From assembly GCF_003073045.1 (NCBI RefSeq), contig NC_037593.1, positions 12,036,735 through 12,100,734 on the forward strand: a DNA stretch of 64,000 bases. Direction: 5' to 3'. Source of the DNA: Pomacea canaliculata. Taxonomy: Eukaryota > Mollusca > Gastropoda > Architaenioglossa > Ampullariidae. This document shows, one piece after another, positions 1-11,300 of the stretch (positions are counted from its first letter, which is position 1; each line of letters opens with the position of its first letter). A model generated the notes under the pieces. That model saw only the letters and a list, made by a program, of their open reading frames with translations. It ran no database searches and had not been told where the DNA came from. A program made the translations under genes and the position numbers.

Positions 1-1030
1 TTGGAATGTCTTTCAGTGTCTAGCCTGTTGCATGTTTAATTGGCTATAAAACAAATGGTGCTGGTGGGGTTATGGGACACATTTGTTAATTATTACATGA
101 ATTTATTTGTGTGCATGGATGTGCACATTTCCATACAAACACTAATTTCTGAAGATGTATTTGCTTCATTATTCAATTATTGTTTCATGTTCATACAAAG
201 AAAATAAAAAATAAAGCAATGAAGAATCTCTTGAAACTTATTTGTGAAACATACAAGGTAATTTTTTTTTCATGCATCAGAACATTTTATAAATGTAATT
301 TAAGGCAAAATTCTCTTTGCCCCAGTAACATTTGCTGGAGAGAAAAATATTCCTGTTGGTAACAGAATCTGTAATTGGTAACAGAATCTGTAAGTGAACA
401 ACGAAGAATTCCTAAACAATGCATTTCATTTCATCAGGGACCTAAACCGGAACCTTGCAAAGAAGAGCTGCTGCCTTCCTCTAAGCAATGCTTCGCTCCA
501 TAAAATGTTCTTTATCGCCAGTTTGTTTTAAAGGAATAATTAGTATGCATCTGATTTGTTGAAGGATGAGTGTGCCTTATTTGCCATATTCTGTGGAAAT
601 GGCTTTAGCATAAGACTAATTCTTCAAGCAAATTTCTGTACTGTATAACAAAAAAAAAAAATTTTTTTCACGGGCACAGGGTAAGACACAGCGGAGACGT
701 TATACCCTATAACGTCTCTGGACACAGCACACAACCATTGCATGCATTTAAATGTCAGCTACACAAGTGCAATATATAAATATTTTGTAAAACTTTTTCA
801 TAGATATTTGTCACTTTTCTTGCCTGCTTCTTTAGGGATGCATTTGTGGATAAGAGTTTGCTGTATAAAATTGTTCATTTCATTCATGACAAACTTGCAT
901 GTTTATTTCAAGTGTAAAGGAAAAAGAAAATGATTCAGAGGATTCATAATTTTGGATCAAATTTTGCACCAAACCATTTCGATAGATGAACAGCAGTTTA
1001 TAAATAATGCTCAAACAAGAATTATGTAAA
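1..1030. other. AT-rich noncoding stretch
   Basis: I see no supported coding exon on either strand. The stretch contains a homopolymer A/T run near 650-668 and a perfect 11-bp hairpin at 694-718. Reading frames here are short and lack splice or domain support. Confidence 0.5.
694..718. repeat. perfect 11-bp inverted repeat (hairpin)
   Basis: GAGACGTTATA at 694-704 is exactly complementary to TATAACGTCTC at 708-718, with a 3-nt CCC loop. No gene context explains it. It could be a terminator-like hairpin or the remnant of a small palindromic element. Confidence 0.7.
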
Positions 1031-3934
1031 AAAAGACTTTATTTTCAACATGATGTGTAGTCTGCAGCAAAAATACATGATTGCATGAAGTTTATAACTT
1101 CAATGTGTCACTTCAGTAACACTGGTTGTAACCTAAAATTGTTATAAATACTATATAAACTCTAATGACATGATTGTATTTGTTTATTGACTGAATCAGG
1201 GATAAATATGTTAAGAGTAGTGAAACCCATTCTTTCAATAAGACACTGTTCCCAGATATTTCAGTCTCCGTTCAATTTTAAAATCCTTTTGACATGAAAA
1301 GATGCATTTCTTTGTGAATAATGAATAAAGGTACTATCACACAATTTAAATTAAAAGTGATGATCAACACAAAAAAATGGACATTAAAATAAGCAGCACT
1401 AAAAGCCATTCACAGCTTTTATTGTTATCAGCGTATTGGTGAGCCTCCTACCCTCCCATTTTAAATTTCCAGCAATGTTTAATCAGTTTTTTTAAAAAAA
1501 AAAGTTTTGACCATCTGGAAGACTCAAGGCTATGAACATATTGTAAGTTTGGTATTAGGCTTCAGCAGAATTTTTTTTTCAGTCTAGATCAATAAACAAG
1601 ACTACAATATTTTCCAGCCAAAATGCAAATTTGAAAACAAAACTTCTCAAACCTCTCTGATGTGAACATTATATCAGTAGTACTAAAAGGTAGCGTCTTA
1701 AAGGCTTTGTGAATACTCTCCCTCTGAAAAAAAGTGATAACTAAACTTGTCATAGATCAAACATGCAAGTACCTATAAAGTGAGGGAAGGGTGAAACAAC
1801 TCTTTCTTAATCCTAACCTCCTCCATCTACAATACTATCGCTTAATTACATGAAAATCTTACATAGATACATAATTTCCTGAGGCCATGCATGAAGTATG
1901 CATAGTTAAAAATTGAGATAATGGTCAAACTAAAATATATTTAAAAAAAAAAGGAAAAAATATTTAATGATGTGCACAGTCTATGTGGTCATACATATAA
2001 TTACACTATCTGTGTCTCAACACATACCTTCATTAATATAAAACTTTTTCCTTCAATATTAAACATTCATTTGATAACAAAGGTGCAGTATCAGAAGATT
2101 TAAGGGAGGATAGCACCATAACTGACTACAATCAATATGTCGAAAGAATGAATGCTACAACAGCTATGTGAAGAGCAACTAATATGTTAGACAAATAGCT
2201 CAGAATTATGCTGTTCTGGGAAAATTATCACAAGTGTGCACAGCTGGGAGTAAATCCAGTAAATGATGATATACATCTTGAGTTACATTTTCTCACTTAC
2301 TATCAATGTCCATTCACAAATCGCACCAAAATCTCTTCCTCTCCTTGCCTATAATACACCATGTTTGATGAGACCAAGAACACACCTATCAAAAACATGT
2401 CTGCAGGCATATGCACTAGCCTGCATAAATTGCAACACCATTTACTTGTTCACCTAGGTGAGGTCAGAATGAAGCATTTTAGTGGAACTGTTCACCTCTT
2501 AAAAGATTATATAGGTGGGGAACTAGTTAATTTTTGATTTTATTAATATAAAAGGTAAAAAGTTCAGGATACAAACCTAACAGACGACAAAAAAAAAATG
2601 TGAAAAATGATCAACTGATATTTTAAAAATTATTGGCATATTTGAAACACTGAGTTGGAAAATAAAATGTAATGAGAAGCGGAAGTGAATACTAAAAAAA
2701 CAGTCATAACAAAAAACGATGCAGAAATGATCTTTTTACCTGCTTTTGCTTTCTTAAGAAAATAAGGCTGGCAGTTCCTTTGTTAGGAAAATGCCGCTGT
2801 TTTTCAATTTCCTTATTATTATTTCCTTAATATTTAATGCACATATTTAATAACAAATCTAGCACTTCAAGCGATAAATCTCTAGGGAAGGAATGTTCTG
2901 ACAAGTTATTTTTCACCTGCAAACTGTTACAGTGTCCACCAAAAACAAGCATTATATTTTATCTCTGGATGTCTTTAGCTGCCCATGGATGTGATGTGTC
3001 AAATAACTTCTCAGAACACACTAATTTTTATTAGGAGGAAGCAAAACGTGATGTGTCAGATGTAAAAATATCTGATTAAAACGTGGCATGGGCATTTAAC
3101 AGAGAACTATTGAGGAGCAAACACAATGCAATGCAAAGCCCCATCATCAAGTCATTTGGTGCAAAGCCTCATGCCACACATTTACGAGCCTATGAAATGC
3201 AAAATCTAACACATTAGATGAAGTTCTTCCTTTGCTAAAGAGTAGCAAACCTGTTTGGAGGGAAGAGTCTTGGAATTTCAGAAATATTTTCATTTTTAGT
3301 GTTGCAATGCTCAGATCAGCAAAAAGCTATTTTTTTCTATATGCACTTCTTAACTGATGTTTAAACTCTGAACATCCATAAAAAAATATTTGCTTTTCCT
3401 AAATGCTTTATTATACAAAATTTGTCTTGGCAGTTTAAGATGCAATAAATTAAAGCAGGGGATACAGATCCACATGATCAGAAGATGGCACCATCCTGCC
3501 ATCAGAATCTACAGCCTGACCCTGAATGGGACAATTAAATACATATAAAGATCAACATTAAAATGCCATTTATGTTCATACCTCAGACATCACTCAAATG
3601 CACATACTACACAATATATATAGTGCAAATACTACAAGCACTAAATTAAAATTAAGTTTATAAATAACTACTAAACTCTAGCTTTTTTTCTTTTGCAATT
3701 TGAAAGATAAGTTCAAGACATCACATGCTTTTACTCAAGAGTATTTTACCTTTGTTAAAAAGGGGCACCAATACCCTCAAGCTTTCAGAAAATCACTAAA
3801 GAGAAAAAGGTGTACTCAGAACTTTAAATTACAATGCAGATCTAAAATGAAACACAATAAGCCAGGAAAGAAACACAGTTCTTAAATGTAAGGCATTTAA
3901 AAAGTGCTCACATAATCTGACAGGTACATATCAC

Positions 3935-4135
3935 GAACCAGCAGTGGCTCAGTTGATAAAGAATTTAAAATTCCTATGATGCTGGGATTGACTGAATCCT
4001 AGTTGTTGATGATTCATCATGTTCGGCAACAAAATATGGGACAGCCACATAACATAGACATATGGAATGTGTGAGGATGACTCCCTGCAATCTACACCTT
4101 CTCAAGGTCACGCAAACATATATATGTCACAACCA
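3935..4135 (+). repeat. tRNA-like SINE remnant
   Basis: It contains a pol III A-box-like block (TGGCTCAGTTGATAAAG, near 3,947) and, about 45 bp on, a degraded B-box-like block (GGGATTGACTGAATCC, near 3,994). Imperfect direct repeats flank it (TCACGAACCAGCAGT on the left, TCACAACCAGTAGT on the right, near 4,126), as expected for a retroposed SINE. The family is not identified. Confidence 0.4.
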
Positions 4136-4216
4136 GTAGTTAAATATATAGTTTAAAAAAGAAAACAATAATACTTTTCCAAAAATGTTAAGTATTTTGA
4201 CTGTTGTATTGTGAGT

Positions 4217-4817
4217 GGTGTCCAGTCACTTAATCCCCAGACACTTCATCCCCGACACTTCATCCCCTAGACTTTTAATCCCTAAGCACTTAATCCCTGA
4301 CACTTCATCCTTTATAAATCAAGTGCAACCTATAATAGATTGTTGGATGCAGTTAGAGAGCTAATGCCTAATGCAGCCCCAGGGTATGAGAAGTGACGAT
4401 GACGAAGACAATGAGTGACGTGGAATGGTCAGATGCCTCCCAGCACTGGCCTATGTACGTTAAGAAGACATTGTCGATTCCTTCGAATTGCTTGCAGAGT
4501 CAATGCCACAACATGATCGCATGCCGGAACTTCTATCCTACTTCGAGCATACGTATATACTGTATATATTGTTAAAGAACATTAAATTTACTAGCTTATA
4601 TGAACTTTAACTAATGTTGTAGATGTTCAAATGATGTTGAAGTTAAAAGCATGATTTGAATTTGAATTTCAATTAAATTTTTCGCTGACTTCATAATTTT
4701 TTCAGTTAAGGATTTAGTTTAGGGATTAAGTGTCTGGGGATTAAGTACTTAGAGATTAAAAGTCTAGGGGGTTAAGTGTCGGGGATGAAGTGTCTGGGGA
4801 TTAAGTGACTGGGAACC
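4217..4817. mobile_element. 601-bp non-autonomous Mutator-like (MULE) element with about 100-bp TIRs
   Basis: The ends are inverted repeats of roughly 100 bp. The left end starts GGTGTCCAGTCACTTAATCC and the right end, reverse complemented, starts GGTTCCCAGTCACTTAATCC. The inner parts are built of repeated ACTTAATCCC / ACTTCATCCC blocks. The flanks carry a 9-bp target-site duplication with 8/9 identity: ATTGTGAGT (4208-4216) and ATTCTGAGT (4818-4826). A 9-bp duplication plus long TIRs is typical of MULEs. An internal frame (about 4,464-4,559, plus strand) reads ...MPELLSYFEHTYI..., which resembles the segment of animal MULE transposases just before the conserved Trp/Asn-rich motif. So it is probably a deletion derivative of an autonomous MULE. 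Confidence 0.85.
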
Positions 4818-6236
4818 ATTCTGAGTAACTAGAAAGCAAACGGATGAATTCTAACATGTACTTAACCTAACACCTCAAATCACAAAAATTCTAACAAGGC
4901 TCTCCAATCTTATTCCTGCCTTTCTGTCAACCCCTCCCCTTTCCCAAAGCGAACTCAACACACACACACTATGGAAAGAGATCTGGTTATGTGTGAACAG
5001 ACTATACATTTTGCAAAATGCTACCTTAGAGCTTAATTATTTTAATTATCTTAATTATTTAAAACTTCTTTGGTTATCTTTTTATCACGAAAGGGAGATT
5101 CTTTCATGATTAGCCATTACAACTATTGAAAAGTTGGCAAAATTTAGGAATTGCACAACGCTGTTAAACTCAATCCCACTATCTTAATTTTCGCATTTCA
5201 CGTTAGCACAAATTGCTGTGTATGTATTGGACAATGAAGGAAAAGATATAAATATATAAACATAAAACTTTCAACCTATGGCTTTTGTTCCCAATGGTAG
5301 AACAGTATCTTCCAGATACATAATTAGACATGTTATGACAATTGTTACAGGTAATAACAAAAATGTAACATACACTCCACAATAAAGTCACAACATTTCA
5401 GTCACATTGCTACAAAAAAGTCACAGGTAGAACATTAATGCCAATTCAATTGCACAGATTAATGACCCACTGGATAAGGAACAACAGAGCTACAGCAACA
5501 ACAGCAGCGATAGAAAGAATAACTGCAAAAATATGTTTTAAATGCACTGGACAGACATCATGTATTATCCAGAATGATATGTATAATAACATAAAGTGCG
5601 TCACGAGAATTATATCAAACAAATGCAATCTATAGTTATAGATTTAAAATATTTGCTAATACTTGCACAGATGAGTCTCAGTTAAGGTGTTGAATGTTTT
5701 TGAATGTACTGTGCATCCAGATGAATCCATAAACAAAATAATATACAGGACCTCTCTGTCATTCACATTCTAACATACACTCATGCATATGTGCATGTGC
5801 ACATACACAGCAGAGAGGTATTTTACAAAAAAATGAAAGCTAGAAAACCTTGTGGAAAAGCTGTGAGGCAGAGAGGTTTAAAATATAATTATTATCTAGA
5901 AATATTTAGGTTATATCACAAAACAAGAAAACAGAAAGAAATGGACAAAAAATCCAAAGTGCTGGCTTCATTTATGGCTACGTAGTGGACACATTTTTAA
6001 AAAAGAAGGAAAAAACAAAAATCAAAAACAATAAAGAGAAGGGAGAGCAGATCTTCTCTATAACAGCAGCCCAAAAAGCCAGGCAGCCTTAGAATTGGCA
6101 GTGCTGGAGTGCACAACTATAGCTAAATATAGCCAATGATGTTCTCTGTGATGGATAGCACAGTTACCACAGAGTACGCTTGAGGAAACTAATCAAAACC
6201 CAACCACTGAGCTTTCGTGGGAATGGAAACATCAAG

Positions 6237-9144
6237 TTAAAAGTTTGTATGCTTGGCAGTGTCTGTGGTCCACATGTTGGTAAAGGACATGCTGTCCAGG
6301 CTGTTGAGGAATGAGTCGTTGTCTAGTGAAATCATCTCATCAGCATTGTCCTGTGTAAAGATGTGCATTAGATACAATACACACTGATATACTCAGTTGA
6401 TAAGACATACCACAGCTATTTTTCACAGTTCAAAATTGCTTAAAATTTGGCTCAGGGAAGATACACATACAAATAAGAAAGATTATCACACAGATAATAT
6501 TCCTCCTTATAGGAAAGAAAAATGCTCAATAACAAATGCCTATGACTATGTTTCTGGAATAAAAAAGCAAAGCCACAATTACCTTTTCACAATTAAAAGA
6601 CGTACTTCAGATTTTGTTCCAAGGAGGTGGGAGGGGAGGTAGAGTATTGGTATTTTACGCCAAGCAAGAAAGTAAGGCTATATAATGACAAAGCACTTGT
6701 AAACAGGTTTCACATGCAGAAAAAAAAAGCATGCCAGAGACAAGATATGAACCCAGGGCATCCAATCTTGACAGTATTGGATGTTGAGTAGAAAGGTGGG
6801 GATGAGGAAATGTCAAAACACTTTCCAGTTAATAACAGTTAAGGGTCCTATTTTAAGAAAACAAACAAATAAAAAAACTTCAAAAATACCTTTGGAATAT
6901 CAGCATGCCCATTAATGTAGCTCAAGGTGACACTGTCATCCCAATAGCTGGAAAGATCTATCTTTGATCCAGAAGACATTTTACCCCGTCGTCGAAACAG
7001 AAAGCCAATCAAGACAACTGTAAAAACATAAGACAGTCAAGATAACAAGATAACAAAAATACAGACATTGCAAAGATAAAAGACAAAATTGTGAAAAAAA
7101 ATCTTAATACGCATCTAGTTATATCTCACTGATTTGACAAGCATTTATTCTTTCCGAGAAACACAATCTTTAAGTTCTGGATTATTGTGAAGCATGTTTT
7201 ACAATGTTGAAGAAGTTTGTGGTTTGTTCCAGTGGTAAAGAAGTTTTTAATCTTGAAAGATACATCAGGAGTTATCATAAGACAAATGAGATATTTTTAA
7301 GGCACTCAGAAAAGTAAATGAAAAACTCAGTTTAGCACAATGTTTAACTAAAACACAAAATACAAATAATCTCCCACTCTGCCATATGCTCAGTTTGGAT
7401 AGATGTAACCGCTGAAATAAGATTGTGATGCTCACTACATGCATTAAAATTTCATGTAAATAAAACATGCTTGAAAGAAGCATTCATAGAAAGGTAATGG
7501 CAACTATAAAAAGACTAACAAAAATTCTTACCAAGCAGCAGAACCAAAGCTGCAGCCCCACATACCACTCCTATGATGACCTTTAGTCGTACACCATCAT
7601 CAAGCCCTTCGTTAACCTCTTCACAGTCATCCCCTCCTTGTGCACAAGACAGGTTACCAGGTGGCAAACTGGTTATCAGAGATGCAGATGATGGCCAGTC
7701 AGCGGGAGTGGTTTCCTCTGCTCTGGAAGGTATTATATGCTCTGATGATGAGCTTATCACCACAGTGGCATTAATGTCCAAAAGTTTGCTTGTCCAGTGC
7801 ACAGACATCGGGGAAGATAAGAACCTACTGAAATTGTCACTTGTCTGAGATGTCAAATCAGATACTTTATATACAGGTGAAGGTGTCCTGAGCAATGATG
7901 ATGATGAAAGTGTCAGTATTTGATAAGAACTCTCAATACTCTCAAGAATACTGTCAGAGCTTGACACAATATCTGTTGGAGAAGCAATGTTAAATACTTT
8001 GGCTGGAGTTTCAAAGGGTGGTAAACCACTGGTCTCATACAGACTAGGACTTATCCATCGTGGAGTGTCTGCAACTGAATCAATGAAGCTGGCTGACACT
8101 GGAAAAAGAGTTTTCTCAGAGGATTCTAAATAAAATTCTTTCGTCAAACTTAAAGTGAATGTTGTACTTTGAGAAGCTGCATCTGGAAAATCTGAGGCTG
8201 GTGTGTTTATTAAACTGTCTAGGGAGGGACCCACATGCGAAAAGTGAGTCTGGGCTGTTGGGTTGAATTTGTCAACAAAGAAAACATCAGGGAGCAGGCT
8301 TGATTGCAAGACTAAGGTTGGTGACAGTTCCTCTTCATGCTGAGCAGACTGCAGAGTTTGAGCTGCACTGTTGAGGGCCAGTTGAGGGTGACATGCAGCC
8401 CACAGCAATAAATTTATGAACAAGAGTTTGAGGTTTAACTGGATCTGACCTGGGAAAAAATATGAAGACATGTAAGCTTTTAACCACATTTTATCTTAAA
8501 ATTTATCAATACAGCTTTTATTTCAGATACAGCCTTTATTTTTAGTAAATGCTTTTGGGTGTTTGTGGACTGAAAAATAAACGTTTTTCTAGAATGTCCT
8601 TGAGAATACTGTCACTGCTTTTTTCTACAAGAAATATAAACTAAATGAGGAATTATTGAGAGAGCAGACTGCTTTATTTATAGCCTAAAAGAATGCAAAA
8701 ATCTCTATACTTATGAGTTATAAACAATCACTTTATTCTTCTCATTTATTTATCCCAAAGAGAAAATAATTCTGCAATCATTCTATTAGCTTATACATGT
8801 TTCATAATAGAGAAAATGTTCTTTCAAACAGGGCTAAATTAGCTACTTCTCTGGATGCTTCTTTTGTTGAGTAAGAAGGATGGAGATAGCTCAGTGTATT
8901 CTTAGCATGTCTGTCTTGGCTTACTTACCAAGTGAGTAGTGTAGTAATAGATCTGTCTATAGTGGTCTCCAGCTAACAAATATTTCAACAGCTGGAGGTA
9001 TACGTCTCATATTTGTAAGGCTTAATCATAGATGAAATGATCTGACAATGGCTGGTGTTATTTTTAAAACAAACTGAAAGAGTCTGAGCCTCTAGACCTA
9101 CCTTGTGCAGCAAAGCCCACAAGATCAAAACAAGTGCAATCCAT
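6237..9144 (-). CDS. Single-pass type I membrane protein with Ser/Thr-rich ectodomain, family unknown
   Basis: I rebuilt four coding exons on the minus strand, all with GT-AG borders and matching phases: 9102-9144 (start), 7532-8449, 6890-7017 and 6237-6350 (stop TAA at 6237-6239). The total is 1,203 nt, 400 residues. Residues about 20-42 are hydrophobic (LKLLFINLLLWAAC) and fit a signal peptide after a short polar N-terminus. The ectodomain (about 43-300) is rich in Ser, Thr and Pro and has only a few Cys, two of them close together before the membrane (SCAQGGDDCEE), so heavy O-glycosylation is plausible. One membrane helix spans about 303-328 across the exon 2/3 junction and is followed by the stop-transfer RRRGK. 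The tail is about 70 residues, acidic and Tyr-containing (SYWDDSVTLSYINGH), ending in SLDSMSFTNMW...TNF. The start ATG is the first in frame: a candidate upstream leader exon carries an in-frame TAA. I do not recognise the family. It could be an adhesion or mucin-like receptor. Confidence 0.8.
6715..6800 (-). repeat. tRNA-derived SINE fragment in the last intron of the membrane-protein gene
   Basis: On the minus strand it reads a tRNA-like 3' half with a B-box-like GGGTTCATATC, followed by TTGTCTCTGGCATGC and a run of T. The plus-strand form (ATGAACCCAGGGCATCC) is the usual look of a reversed tRNA SINE. No A box of quality is visible. Confidence 0.35.
8877..8935 (+). repeat. possible tRNA-like SINE head in intron 1 of the membrane-protein gene
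   Basis: GGAGATAGCTCAGTGTATTC followed by TTAGCATGTCTGTCTTGG resembles the A-box and anticodon-arm part of a tRNA-derived SINE. The B box is absent, so this is weak. Confidence 0.3.
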
Positions 9145-9188
9145 ATGATGACCAGCCTTCTTCTCTCTTGGCTGCCTTGCTAAACGCT
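9102..9188 (-). other. First coding exon of the membrane-protein gene with its 5' UTR part
   Basis: On the minus strand the acceptor TCTCTTTTGCAG precedes 9188 and the donor CAAG|GTAGGT follows 9102. The ATG is at 9142-9144, leaving 44 nt of leader in this exon. The acceptor implies at least one more 5' noncoding exon upstream. Confidence 0.65.
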
Positions 9189-11127
9189 CTGCAAAAGAGA
9201 AGGAAACAGTTTAAAGATAAAGGATGCAGTCCTTGGTGAAGTGTGCGCTGCTAGGAGGAGATTAGAAATGATCTGATCTATGATAACAGAAAGCATACAC
9301 ATCATTGAAATGCCTGTGTTGTTAATCCTGGTGTGCTCTTCTCTACTTACAAGATCAGGCTGACCCAGACATATTTATGCAGCTAGATTCAGGTTCCCTG
9401 TAAATAACGGTACATTACAGGATAAAGATATTGCAAGCAGCTATCTTTATTCCTCATTATAGAAACACATAATTATTTCTTAAAAATTAAGCCATTTATA
9501 GAAGAACCCCTTAAATCTATGTCTAGATAAAACAAGGCAGATGTTAAAAAATACAATTTAAACATGCTAGTTTTATTCTCTGGGTTAGCACATTCTCCTG
9601 ATTATTTTAGAAAACTTTTTTTAAATGTAATTTTTAAAGAATATTAATTAGGATAATTATATGATCAACCGTGAGCTATTAATGCACATAAGTACAAAAT
9701 AACTTCTGAATGAGTGTGGTAAAAAGATATAAAAGCTGTCAAACTAAACAGCACGTCATGTCACCTGACGACATGGCGAATATTATTGAGGTAAGAAGTT
9801 AAAGAGTTGCACTCTTGACTCTGTAATGCTTGTAGTTTGTAGTTTTCCATCTACATTTAATTTTCCACTCTCTCTCTCTCCTGCACATATTCTTGAAATA
9901 CAAATACAGGTAGACATCTCTTCTCTCTCTGCTCTCTTCTGCCAGCTGCTTTCTTCCTGTTACAAGTCTGTTTGTACAGTGTGATGGAATGTCAGTTTAT
10001 TACAGGCCTACTGTTCATCCACTTTTGTCAAACATCAATGCATTACTTTCCTACAATACCACTGAAGGTCTTTGTTAGCGCAGGTGTGGAACTTTAGAAT
10101 GTGGAGAGGGGGAGTTCTAAGTAAGTATGTTTACCAATCACTGAACCTCTCTTCCCATCCATGCTTCCCTCTCTATCACACTGATATTTTCTCACACTCT
10201 CAAAGGAAACAAACAAATAAATGATCCTGCTGTTAAATACATGTGTGTACGTGGTATAATAACCTCTCACATATAGATCTGGTCATATCTGAGATGAATT
10301 ATTCACAATAAATGATGTGTACATTCATTTATGTATGGAAGAAATATGTATACATGCAAACACCCCTCCCACCTAAGGTTTCAATGTTTTTAATAATCAA
10401 GTTCCATTAAAATCATCTTATTTAACTTACAAAAAACTGCCATGTAGTCTTTAACCTAATCTGAATATTAATAACATGCTTAAAGACATCTAAAATAAAA
10501 TGTAATTATTATATTAAGCAGGGCTTCTGCTAAGGCTAAATTCTTTGGGGTCCCAGGGACCCCTTCTTCAGATTTTTAAGGGGTCCCTGTTCTTCACCCA
10601 AATTTGAAGGGGACCCCATTGACGAAAATTGAAGGGGTCCTCCGAACTTTTAATGCATACTGTACGCAATTTTTTGCGTAAGCAGAAGCCCTGATTAAGC
10701 CTGACAAACTTCTTCCATAATCTTTAACATTGATTTGAATAACATCTAAATGCCTTTATTTGAATTACATTTAAATGCCTTTTTTAATCTAGATTATAAT
10801 TTTTCTATTATATCATTTAATGAAAAAGGTATATTATTCTGAATTCTGTTGGAAGCTACATGATGACAACAGTAATGCAATATTTCTAAAACTGTAAAAA
10901 ATTTAGTTAATATTGCTGACAATATTATTTCTTCATTTTAAGCAAATACAATCAACTCCCTCAGTCACCCAAATCAATCTCTTATATAGGTCCGTGCTCA
11001 CATGAACACACAGATATGAGTTCCAGTGGAATTTTCTTCTGGAACGGTTTCTTATTTTAGTTTCTCGTTAAAGAACAGCATTGTGATGATTTTTCACACA
11101 CTACATCTTATGTTTAAAACATCTTAC
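9189..11127. other. Presumed first intron of the membrane-protein gene; no coding signal
   Basis: The stretch is AT-rich with CT microsatellite patches near 9,865-9,945. No exon with splice support is seen. It contains the 175-bp MITE at 10,519-10,693. Confidence 0.4.
10519..10693. mobile_element. 175-bp MITE with 15-bp terminal inverted repeats
   Basis: The left end CAGGGCTTCTGCTAA mirrors the right end, whose reverse complement is CAGGGCTTCTGCTTA. Direct repeats ATTAAG flank it exactly (10513-10518 and 10694-10699), consistent with a 6-bp or longer target duplication. The interior has G/C runs that pair with each other (GGGGTCCCAGGGACCCC and AAGGGGTCC blocks). No coding capacity. The superfamily is uncertain. 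Confidence 0.75.
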
Positions 11128-11300
11128 CTCTTTCTATTCGTCTTTACTTCAGTCTTTGTGTCTCTAGACGTTTTCGTTGGTATGAGGTAATCGGGGTAAC
11201 GGAGATAGGATGCTTCACAGTCCAGCTGTCTGAAGACGACCACACCTTGATTCATTGCATGACCTTACACATTTTAACCTACCAGAGTTTGCGTGCCAAT
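11128..11300 (-). other. Candidate 5' noncoding leader exon and promoter of the membrane-protein gene
   Basis: On the minus strand a good donor, AAAGAG|GTAAGATG, ends the exon at 11,128. Joined to the exon at 9188, the frame upstream contains TAA (CTGAAG TAA AGACGA), so the MDCTC start stays first. The 5' limit is not visible. A plus-strand TATAAAAG at about 11,322 lies close by, so the region may be a promoter for either strand. Confidence 0.35.

Larger units (their letters stand above)
1031..6236 (-). other. Region 3' of the membrane-protein gene (possible long 3' UTR plus intergenic DNA)
   Basis: No coding exon is supported between the stop codon at 6,237 and about 1,030. On the minus strand, AATAAA polyadenylation hexamers occur, for example at 1038-1043, 2,53x and 3,409. 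A very long 3' UTR is possible, but its end cannot be fixed without transcripts. A MITE (4,217-4,817) and a tRNA-like SINE remnant (about 3,935-4,135) are embedded here. Confidence 0.4.

Noticed and set aside
7573..7848. 91-codon plus-strand frame
   Set aside because: Opposite strand of the membrane-protein exon 2.
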